The translations under genes were made by a program, and so were the position numbers. The notes beneath the pieces are model-generated. The model saw only the letters and a list, made by a program, of their open reading frames with translations, did not search any database and was not told the DNA's origin. This document shows, in pieces, positions 27,907 to 35,488 of a DNA stretch of 64,000 bases; position 1 is the stretch's first letter; the number at the start of each line of letters is the position of its first letter. Source of the stretch: Marinifilum_A sediminis (GTDB lineage: Bacteria > Bacteroidota > Bacteroidia > Bacteroidales > Marinifilaceae); assembly GCA_947496465.1 (NCBI GenBank), contig CANMCX010000005.1, forward strand, positions 1 to 64,000, in the 5' to 3' direction.

Positions 27907-28902
27907 TTACTTTCTAACTCTCAAATAAGTTTTTGCTAGTTCCAATCCTTTTCGTTGTAATTCAATATAGTTATGAAGATCTTCATAAGATTCTTTAGCA
28001 TATTTTAGCAATTCGGATGCTTGCCCATAAACCGATGAAATATCACACTTTTCCATTAGGTAATGTCCATCCAGAAAATTCTTAATCCCTCCAGATATTA
28101 TTACCTCTTTGCATTTAATTTGCTCACTAGTCCTAACAATTTCATTTAACCACTCTACCATTTGTTCTGCCGAATGACCAATTTTTGTAAGAGGATCAAA
28201 CAGTTGAACCTGATTATCAGGATTCCTCATCATTTCTATCTTAGCAAAATTAGTTCCACCAAATGCTGCAAACTCAATTGCCTGAATAGGTAATTTCATC
28301 AATTCACAGATACTTTCAGGTCCCATTCCTTGTCCAACTTCTTTCACTACAATTGGAAAGTCAACCTCATCAATTAGATACTTAATGCTCTCAATTGGAT
28401 TCTTAAGAATTCTATCGCCTTCGGGTTGCAACCATTCCTGCATTGGATTAATATGAATGATCAAACCATCTGTCCTTAATCGGGATATCAAACTCCTCAC
28501 TTTATGGAGTTCATCATTATCGATTAATTCTTCCAACTGGCAAATACCTAAATTCGCATATAATGGCAAATCTTCTCCAATAAGATCTCTTACATCAAAA
28601 TCATTAAAATATTCATCACTATCTAGCAACATGCGACAAGAACCAAGTCCCATTCCCATACCAAATTCTGCGCAAGCCTTTGCTAGATTTCGATTTATTT
28701 TCCCAGCCAATTCTGTTCCTCCAGTCATGCTCGAAACCCAAATCGGTGTATTTAATCTTTTGCCTAAAAAAGTAAATAAAGATTCTGAATTGTTAGGATG
28801 AGCACTTAAAAGAGGTTCGTAATAAAACCTTTCATCAAGCATTGTTTTATCCGTTTGAGATCTAAATGCCAATTCAATATGATCCTTTTTTCTATCTGCC
28901 AT
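27907..28902 (-). CDS. fni: type 2 isopentenyl-diphosphate Delta-isomerase
   Basis: A 331-residue FMN-dependent TIM-barrel isomerase interconverting IPP and DMAPP. 'ISSMTGG'-like 'WVSSMTGGTELAGKINRNLA', 'MGMGLGSCRMLL', 'INPMQEWLQPEGDR', 'VVKEVGQGMGPES' and 'AFGGTNFAKIE' follow the family order. It lies 9 bases after the acyl-CoA dehydrogenase gene, and 115 bases separate it from HMG-CoA reductase, where a secondary promoter is possible. Confidence 0.94.
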   Translation of the reverse strand: MADRKKDHIELAFRSQTDKTMLDERFYYEPLLSAHPNNSESLFTFLGKRLNTPIWVSSMTGGTELAGKINRNLAKACAEFGMGMGLGSCRMLLDSDEYFNDFDVRDLIGEDLPLYANLGICQLEELIDNDELHKVRSLISRLRTDGLIIHINPMQEWLQPEGDRILKNPIESIKYLIDEVDFPIVVKEVGQGMGPESICELMKLPIQAIEFAAFGGTNFAKIEMMRNPDNQVQLFDPLTKIGHSAEQMVEWLNEIVRTSEQIKCKEVIISGGIKNFLDGHYLMEKCDISSVYGQASELLKYAKESYEDLHNYIELQRKGLELAKTYLRVRK

Positions 28903-28911
28903 AATCCTATT

Positions 28912-30057
28912 TTAACAGCCAATATGCTTTGAAATAACCAATCTAAGAATTTCAGATGTACCTTCTCCAATTTGCAATATTCTCTGGTCACGATAAAAAC
29001 GTTCAATTTCTGATTCTTTTACCAGACCATAAGCACCATGAATTTGAACTGCCTCATTAGCTACTTCTTGTGCCACTTCAGAACAAAATAATTTTGCCAT
29101 AGCTGCCTCCTTTGCAAATGGATGTTTATTATCTTTTAACCAACATGCCTTATATAATAGATTTCGGGCTGCTTCAATTTTTGTAGCCATATCAGCCAAC
29201 TTAAAACCTATAGCCTGAAATTTAGCAATTGGCTTACCAAACTGTTCACGCTGATTTGCATACTTTAGAGCCATTTCATATGCTCCCTGAGCCAAACCTA
29301 AACCCATTGCAGCAATTGTCAACCTTCCCGAATCCAAAGTTTTAAGCATAATTTTTGACCCCTCACCTAATTCTCCTAAGAGATTCTCTTTAGGCACTCT
29401 ACAGTCTTTGAATTTTAAAAGGGCAGTATCGGAAGCTCGCCACATCATCTTACCTTTTAACGGCACAGCAGAAAATCCATCAGTACATCTGTCTACTAAG
29501 ATAGCAGATAATTCCTTTTTCCCATTATTTTCCCCTGTAGCAACTTGCAGACTTACACCTAATGAGGAATCTGAAGAGGCGTTTGAGATAAACCGTTTTG
29601 TACCATTAATCAGCCATTTCTCTTTCTCAAGCATGGCTTTCGATTCTGTTCCTCGAGAATCGGAACCAGCATTATCCTCGGTTAAACCAAAAGCCCACAC
29701 ATAATTACCTGTAGTCAATTTTGGCAAGTATTTTCGCTTCTGATCTTCGCTACCAAAATAATAAATAGGTCCAATTCCCAGCGAATTATGAGCTGCCAAA
29801 GTGGAAGCCTGGGAAGCATCTATACGAGCAATTTCCTCAACTGCAATTAACAAGGAAAGATAATCCTTTCCTTGTCCTCCATATTTTTCTGGAAGATAAA
29901 TACCAAACAATCCCAATTCACCCATTCTCTTGGTCAAATGTGTGCTGAATTCTTCTTTTTCATCTAGGTATGAAGCAATGTTTTTTATCTCTTTTTCTGC
30001 AAAATCTCTTACAATTTCTCTAAGAGTATCGTGTTCCTTTGTAATAAATGGATTCAT
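28912..30057 (-). CDS. acyl-CoA dehydrogenase (short-chain type)
   Basis: A 381-residue FAD enzyme that heads the mevalonate operon. 'FGLTEDNAGSDSRGTESKA' and 'WLINGTKRFISNA' bind FAD and substrate, and 'QIGEGTSEILRL' carries the catalytic Glu at about 365, as in short-chain/butyryl-CoA dehydrogenases (isovaleryl-CoA dehydrogenase has it elsewhere). 'RDQRILQIGEGT' matches exactly. The role in this operon is not clear: it could feed a branched or short acyl-CoA towards HMG-CoA, or simply be co-transcribed. Candidate -7 box at 30104-30111. Confidence 0.92.
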   Translation of the reverse strand: MNPFITKEHDTLREIVRDFAEKEIKNIASYLDEKEEFSTHLTKRMGELGLFGIYLPEKYGGQGKDYLSLLIAVEEIARIDASQASTLAAHNSLGIGPIYYFGSEDQKRKYLPKLTTGNYVWAFGLTEDNAGSDSRGTESKAMLEKEKWLINGTKRFISNASSDSSLGVSLQVATGENNGKKELSAILVDRCTDGFSAVPLKGKMMWRASDTALLKFKDCRVPKENLLGELGEGSKIMLKTLDSGRLTIAAMGLGLAQGAYEMALKYANQREQFGKPIAKFQAIGFKLADMATKIEAARNLLYKACWLKDNKHPFAKEAAMAKLFCSEVAQEVANEAVQIHGAYGLVKESEIERFYRDQRILQIGEGTSEILRLVISKHIGC

Positions 30058-30103
30058 AAATTAATTTTCTATTAATTCAGACCCTCAAGTCTTAATTGAA
30101 GCG

Positions 30104-30111
30104 CAAACCTA
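30104..30111 (-). promoter_or_regulatory. candidate -7 box (TAGGTTTG) of the mevalonate operon
   Basis: Minus-strand TAGGTTTG fits TAnnTTTG, 46 bases upstream of the acyl-CoA dehydrogenase ATG. No -33 TTG at standard spacing. Confidence 0.35.
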
Positions 30112-30283
30112 ATTAAAAAGATTATTTAATTGAAATTATTTAGAATCATTTTTAATAAAGAATTATCTTGAAATGGCTGAATCTCCACAAAAATAAGGCA
30201 CACTGCAGAATCGATTTAACTTGACACATTTGACACTAGGAAAGAATAAATACTTGTCATAATTTCACTAGAATATTATTAAA

Positions 30284-30736
30284 ATGACAATAATGGAATT
30301 GGAAGTTTGGCACTTATGGCTATGCCTAACATTAGGATTGTTTATTCTTGAGATTTTTATCTCAACATTCACATCACTGTTTATTGGTGTTAGTACTCTT
30401 GTTGTTGGATTATTAGCTTACTTCGAATTTGAATTATCACTTCAATTGCTGGTTTTTATCGTTTTAAATGCGATAATACTTTTAGTAATAAAACCACTTT
30501 TCAAGAACCATTTGATTTCTCAAAGAGGCAATTACACAAATAACATTACCACAAACATCATTGGTAGAGAAGCTTATGTAATGGAACAAATAAATCAAAA
30601 AAAGGGTCTTGGAAAAATAATAATACATGGTTCGATATGGAAAGCTGAAACCAAATTGGGGGAGCAAGTACCCGAAGGATCTTTCGTGAAAATTATCAAA
30701 TCTAAAAATCATATTGTAACTGTAGAAAAAGTATAA
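30284..30736 (+). CDS. NfeD-family membrane protein (short form)
   Basis: A 150-residue protein with two or three N-terminal membrane helices ('LWLCLTLGLFILEIFIS', 'SLQLLVFIVLNAIILLVI') and a C-terminal OB-fold-like part ('NIIGREAYVMEQINQKKGLGKIII ... WKAET...VPEGSFVKII', shown in pieces). This is the short NfeD type lacking the ClpP-like protease domain. It normally partners a flotillin-like SPFH protein, but none is encoded nearby. A second ATG at 30293 is possible. It is a single gene with its own terminator, divergent from the mevalonate operon. Confidence 0.85.
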   Translation: MTIMELEVWHLWLCLTLGLFILEIFISTFTSLFIGVSTLVVGLLAYFEFELSLQLLVFIVLNAIILLVIKPLFKNHLISQRGNYTNNITTNIIGREAYVMEQINQKKGLGKIIIHGSIWKAETKLGEQVPEGSFVKIIKSKNHIVTVEKV

Positions 30737-30748
30737 CCCTAAAACCTT

Positions 30749-30775
30749 AGGTTGGATAAACTTCAACCTTTTTTT
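30749..30775 (+). terminator. rho-independent terminator after nfeD-like gene
   Basis: AGGTTGGA (30749-30756) pairs with TTCAACCT (30762-30769), loop TAAAC, followed by a run of seven T. Confidence 0.8.
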
Positions 30776-31102
30776 CCTCCCCATAATCAAGTTTCTAAAT
30801 TATTTTATTCATGTCGGTTCATTAAATAAAAAAGAAATATTGACGGGGGAGGAAATTTCTTTTCCTATAAACATCTACAAAACATCACACGTAAAAAAAA
30901 ATATAATAGCACAAAAAGTATTTTTTTTGAATTATTCATACATATTATCCCTTTACACAGATAAGCATTTAGGGCATTCATAATTAACTTGTTATTAAGA
31001 TTGAGAAAAAATATGTTTTCTTACATTATTAATACATTACATTCAATTATTCACACTATATTTATAGGAAACAATTAGTAAAACTATGATTATAAATAAA
31101 TT
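30776..31102. other. AT-rich spacer before the DUF4249 locus
   Basis: About 330 bases, strongly AT-rich. I see no ORF, RNA gene or repeat. TATATTTA near 31056-31063 is one base off a -7 box and may mark the promoter of the following outer-membrane locus. Confidence 0.3.
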
Positions 31103-32224
31103 ATGTCATTAATTAAATCATTTGTTTTCTTCCTGCTTGCTATAATTCTATTACAATTCAATTTTGCATGTACAGAAGTCTACAGTCCTAAAATAAACTC
31201 ATCCGAAGGAATGCTAGTGGTAGATGGTAGAATTTCAAATTCTCCCGGTCCCTATCAGGTTAAACTTTTTAGAACAGTAGCAATAAATTCTACAGATTCA
31301 ATTGTTGCAGAACCAAATGCAATTGTCACTATTAATTGTGATGATGGAAATATTGAAATACTCAATGAAATTAAAACTGGAGTATACGAAACTCAAACCG
31401 AAAATTTTATAGGTGAAATTGGAAAAACCTACTGGGTGGAAATAATTACATCTAATGAAAATAAATATGAATCAATACCTGAGGTAATTCAAGGTGAATT
31501 AGAAATTGATTCATTATATGCCGAACAAGTAAAAATTACCATTGATATCGATAATGAAATAGATGGAGTTAATTTTTTTTACAATTTGAAGGAACATCAA
31601 AATAAAAGTAAATACTACATATGGGATTACCAAGAAAGTTGGGAATTTCAAACTATTGAAAACATTCCCAAAACTGAAAATCCTGAATATGTTTGTTATC
31701 CTACTGGAAAATCAAATAATATAAATATTATAAACGCCTCAATATTTGATATTCAAAACATTGAAAAATTACCTGTCGTAACTTTAACCGACAGGACAGC
31801 AAAAATATTTTATGAATATTATTTCATGGTAAATGTCTATTCAATAAGTGAAGAATGTTTTTTATTTTGGGATAATATCAAAAAGAACAGTCAAAATAGC
31901 GGTAGTCTTTTTGATGCTATTCCTGCCAATCTTAGAGGAAATATTCAATCGTGCGAGGATAAAACTCCCGTATTAGGATATTTTCAAGTGTCGTCTCATA
32001 CAAGTCGAGGAAAAGCATTTCCTTCAGACTTATTCGAATTAACAACTGGAAATATGCCTGGTGAGTGTACTTCTTTTCCAACTATGGAGCCTGATCCAAT
32101 ATTGCATCATATAGTTAGCAAGAGAACAATTCCTAACGGAGATGTAGTTTATACTGTTAGACCCTCATTCTGTTACGATTGCAGTTTAAAATACTCGCCC
32201 AATAAACCTTCATTTTGGTACTGA
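31103..32224 (+). CDS. DUF4249 lipoprotein (copy 1)
   Basis: A 373-residue lipoprotein with lipobox LQFNFAC (Cys23 as anchor). Then comes 'SEGMLVVDGRISNSPGPYQV' with 'LFRTVAI', the beta-sandwich start of DUF4249, and a conserved Cys-containing end 'SFCYDCSLKYSPNKPSFWY'. DUF4249 proteins are outer-membrane lipoproteins encoded beside TonB receptors with carboxypeptidase-like domains, as here (receptor at 35489). Their ligand is unknown. It is the first of three tandem copies. Confidence 0.88.
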   Translation: MSLIKSFVFFLLAIILLQFNFACTEVYSPKINSSEGMLVVDGRISNSPGPYQVKLFRTVAINSTDSIVAEPNAIVTINCDDGNIEILNEIKTGVYETQTENFIGEIGKTYWVEIITSNENKYESIPEVIQGELEIDSLYAEQVKITIDIDNEIDGVNFFYNLKEHQNKSKYYIWDYQESWEFQTIENIPKTENPEYVCYPTGKSNNINIINASIFDIQNIEKLPVVTLTDRTAKIFYEYYFMVNVYSISEECFLFWDNIKKNSQNSGSLFDAIPANLRGNIQSCEDKTPVLGYFQVSSHTSRGKAFPSDLFELTTGNMPGECTSFPTMEPDPILHHIVSKRTIPNGDVVYTVRPSFCYDCSLKYSPNKPSFWY

Positions 32225-32286
32225 AAAATTAATTAGTTCCCATGTAAATAAACTTACTTCTCACTTTGCTAAACAATTCTAATAGG

Positions 32287-33420
32287 ATGATACCTAAGCT
32301 CAAAAGAAATAGTTTGTATTCTGTAATATTTATTATCACATTGATTTTGAACTTCGCTTGTAGCGAAAAATATTTTCCAAAAATAGACTCTTCCGGCGGA
32401 ATGTTAGTTGTAGATGGTAAAATAACAAACTCTCCCGGACCATATGAAGTCGATCTATTTAGAACAGTAGAAATTGAATCAAATGATTCTCTAATATATG
32501 AATCAAATGCAACTGTTTTTATTCACTGCAATGATGGCAATTCGGTACCTTTAATTGAAATCACACCTGGAAAATATCAAACCGTAGATCTAAATTTTAT
32601 AGGTCAAGTTGGTAAAAGTTATTGGATCGAGATCACTACAGCGGACGGAAATAATTATGAATCCATTTCTGAAGAGATTAAATCTCCTTTTGAAATTACA
32701 ACAATATATGGAGAGCAAAATGAAGTAATTATAAACATAGATGAAACACTGAATGCTGTTTCATTATATTTTGATTTCATTAATGAAGATAACAACAGTA
32801 ATTACTATTTGTGGAATTACAATGCGAGTTGGGAGTGGCATACAATAAGTAAAATCCCAAAATCAAAAGATCCAGCCTATATTTGTTATCCATATGAATC
32901 CTCAAACAATGTAAATATATATGATGCATCAATCCTGAGTAAAAAAAATATTAAGCATTTACCTTTATCCACAATAACCGAAAAACATGTTAACCTACTT
33001 TATGAATATTATATTTCCGTAAATGCATACTCTATAAGCGAAAAGTGTTATGTCTTCTGGGATAATATCAAAAAAGTAAGTGAAGCTAATGGTAATTTAT
33101 TCGATATTATACCTGCTAATGTGCAAGGTAATATCGAATGTTGTAATAGTGACGATGAAGTACTTGGATATTTTCAGGTATCGTCCTATGCACAAAAAGG
33201 AGGTACTTTTAATGAAAAGTCATATGATGTCGATTTTGCAAGTATAACTCCAGAATGTAAAACATTCGAAATAAGCCCACTAACATATAATCCTGAAAGA
33301 CATCACATTGTATCTGTTAATCACTTACCTGAAGGAGGAACAATATTAAATGTACGGTACAATTTCTGTTATGATTGCAGTTTAAAATACTCGCCTAATA
33401 AACCATCATTTTGGCCATAA
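32287..33420 (+). CDS. DUF4249 lipoprotein (copy 2)
   Basis: A 377-residue paralogue of copy 1. The ATG at 32287 is preferred to an in-frame TTG at 32266 because MIPKLKRNSLYSVIFI... gives a normal lipoprotein signal ending ILNFAC. It shares 'GMLVVDGKITNSPGPYEV', 'FWDNIKKVSEANGNLFDIIPAN' and the end 'NFCYDCSLKYSPNKPSFWP'. It is closer to copy 3 than to copy 1 (both have NGNLFDIIPAN and the CC in 'ECCNSDDEVLGYFQVSSYA'). Confidence 0.87.
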   Translation: MIPKLKRNSLYSVIFIITLILNFACSEKYFPKIDSSGGMLVVDGKITNSPGPYEVDLFRTVEIESNDSLIYESNATVFIHCNDGNSVPLIEITPGKYQTVDLNFIGQVGKSYWIEITTADGNNYESISEEIKSPFEITTIYGEQNEVIINIDETLNAVSLYFDFINEDNNSNYYLWNYNASWEWHTISKIPKSKDPAYICYPYESSNNVNIYDASILSKKNIKHLPLSTITEKHVNLLYEYYISVNAYSISEKCYVFWDNIKKVSEANGNLFDIIPANVQGNIECCNSDDEVLGYFQVSSYAQKGGTFNEKSYDVDFASITPECKTFEISPLTYNPERHHIVSVNHLPEGGTILNVRYNFCYDCSLKYSPNKPSFWP

Positions 33421-33664
33421 TCATTAAATTTTCAATGTGACGTTAATTTATATACGATATAAATAAATTAATTTTAATTCACAATAAATTACAGTGTTCT
33501 CATTAAATACAAAGCATTCCTCTAGCTAGTTGCATATTTATTTTTGACTCTCTCACTATATTATGTGCATGACCAAACCAACACATAAAAAAAACATAAC
33601 TCTTACTATTTTTTGTATTATATTTATAATCACCACAATGCATAATTAAGTTTTTAAATAGTAT
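33421..33664. other. 244-base spacer between DUF4249 copies 2 and 3
   Basis: Unusually long for this otherwise tight run of genes. AT-rich, with TATATTTA near 33619 as a possible promoter element. No ORF. Confidence 0.25.
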
Positions 33665-34783
33665 ATGTTATTCAAAAATAAAATCCCATTTTTTCTACTA
33701 TTGATTGTAATTTTCAATATCAATCAATCATGTACCGAAGAGTTTTTTCCCGAAATAGAATCGTCATCTGGAATTCTTGTTGTTGATGGTAAAATATCAA
33801 ACAAACCTGGACCATATAAAGTTAAATTATTTCGAACAGTAGATATTGAATCTTCTGATTCCCTTATTATGGAATCCGGAGCTACGGTAATTATTCATTG
33901 TGACGATGGCAATTCAATTCCTCTAATAGAATCCAGATCAGGAACATATCAAACATCAGATTTAAATTTCAAAGGAGAAATTGGGAAAAGTTATTGGGTA
34001 GAAATAACCACCATAGGCGGTAAGACCTATGAATCGATTGCGGAAAAAATAAATTCTCCAATAAATATCAAATCCATTTATGGTGAACAAGAAACGTTAA
34101 CCATTGATATAGACAAAACAATAAATGTAGTTTCACTATATTTTGATTTAGAAAACCCAAATAACGATATCGATTATTATTTATGGGATTACGAATCAAG
34201 CTGGGAGTGGAGAACATTTAAAAATATCGCAAAATCAGAAGATCCAGCGTATGTTTGTTATCCCACAGAAACTTCTTCAAGCATTAACCTATACGATGCA
34301 TCTATTTTAGCTGAAAAAACTATAAATCACTTATCCCTAACATCTATAACAGAGGAACAGGTAAATTTAAATTACGAATATTACATAAAAGCAAATGCTT
34401 ACTCAGTAAGTCAAAGGTGTTATAACTTTTGGAATAACATTAAAAAAATAAGCCAAACCAATGGCAATTTATTTGATATCATACCTGCTAACATATATGG
34501 AAATGTACAATGTTGCGATTCTGAAGAAATGGCGTTAGGATATTTTCAAGTTTCGTCATATGCAACTTTAGGAAGTTCATTTAACAGCGAACAGTTTGAT
34601 ATTGAATTTCCTGTTCTGGGTGAAGAATGTCAAGCATTTATAACTATTGTTTATAACCCCGATGAATATGAAATCATTCAAGTAATCCCTCGACCACATG
34701 TAGTCGAATATCTTGTGCGAAGTAATTTCTGTTATGATTGCTCTTTACAATACTCACCCACAAAACCTTCATTCTGGCCCTAA
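33665..34783 (+). CDS. DUF4249 lipoprotein (copy 3)
   Basis: A 372-residue paralogue with lipobox INQSC, 'GILVVDGKISNKPGPYKV', 'FWNNIKKISQTNGNLFDIIPAN' and the end 'NFCYDCSLQYSPTKPSFWP'. It is 10 bases upstream of a small secreted protein gene and closest to the TonB receptor, so probably the copy most tightly co-expressed with it. Confidence 0.87.
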   Translation: MLFKNKIPFFLLLIVIFNINQSCTEEFFPEIESSSGILVVDGKISNKPGPYKVKLFRTVDIESSDSLIMESGATVIIHCDDGNSIPLIESRSGTYQTSDLNFKGEIGKSYWVEITTIGGKTYESIAEKINSPINIKSIYGEQETLTIDIDKTINVVSLYFDLENPNNDIDYYLWDYESSWEWRTFKNIAKSEDPAYVCYPTETSSSINLYDASILAEKTINHLSLTSITEEQVNLNYEYYIKANAYSVSQRCYNFWNNIKKISQTNGNLFDIIPANIYGNVQCCDSEEMALGYFQVSSYATLGSSFNSEQFDIEFPVLGEECQAFITIVYNPDEYEIIQVIPRPHVVEYLVRSNFCYDCSLQYSPTKPSFWP

Positions 34784-34793
34784 ACTAACTCAT

Positions 34794-35477
34794 ATGAAAA
34801 CATTTAAAAACCTCTTTGTCTTATGTATTTTGTTGATAACATGCGTCAAGTTTCAAGCAAAGTGTCAACCCATTCCAATTCAAGACAACGAAAATATCAT
34901 TAATGGTAAACTTTGGGTGCCAACCATTTTAAATAGTGAAGGCTCTCAACTTTTCCTTGGTGAACTCCAAATGAAAGGCTATATCCGATTTGATTCCGTA
35001 TTATATCATGGCATTAATTTGGGTTACGATTTAGAACAGAATGAAGTGTTAGCAACAATAGTTACTCCAAATAACACAAAACGAATCATTGCACTTAATA
35101 AATCACGATTACAGGAATTTTCGTTTATGAATAACGGTCAGGAATTTCATTTTAAAAAAGGAGATTTAATTCACCCAGACTTAAATCCCAAATCATTCTA
35201 TCAGTTAGTTTCAACTTATAACTTAACCTATGTTATTCATCGAGAAAAACAAAAAGTATTAAAAATGAAATCTCGTAAATATGAATACTTAAAATACAAT
35301 AAGTTGTCAATCATTAAGGATAACAAAATACACTCTATCAATAAACGTAAAGATTTACTGGATCTTTTATATGACCAAAAGACTGAAATAAAAAAATACA
35401 TTCAGTTACATAAACTGAAAATAAATTCTAAACACCCGATGGATATAGTACCTGTTATCTTAAATTTTGATCTTTAA
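34794..35477 (+). CDS. small secreted protein, family not recognised
   Basis: A 227-residue protein with signal peptide (MKTFKNLFVLCILLITCVKFQA). 'NENIINGKLWVPTILNSEGSQ', 'MKGYIRFDSVLYHGINLGYDLEQNEVL' and a Lys-rich C-terminal half ('LKMKSRKYEYLKYNKLS') can be seen, ending MDIVPVILNFDL. The ATG at 34794 is preferred: a longer frame overlaps the previous gene and loses the signal peptide. It lies 11 bases before the TonB receptor gene, so it is probably a periplasmic or surface helper for it. Confidence 0.65.
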   Translation: MKTFKNLFVLCILLITCVKFQAKCQPIPIQDNENIINGKLWVPTILNSEGSQLFLGELQMKGYIRFDSVLYHGINLGYDLEQNEVLATIVTPNNTKRIIALNKSRLQEFSFMNNGQEFHFKKGDLIHPDLNPKSFYQLVSTYNLTYVIHREKQKVLKMKSRKYEYLKYNKLSIIKDNKIHSINKRKDLLDLLYDQKTEIKKYIQLHKLKINSKHPMDIVPVILNFDL

Positions 35478-35488
35478 AGCCTTATATA

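Noticed and set aside
34713..34793. Upstream extension of the small secreted protein
   Set aside because: Overlaps the DUF4249 copy 3 end out of frame and removes the signal peptide from the N-terminus.
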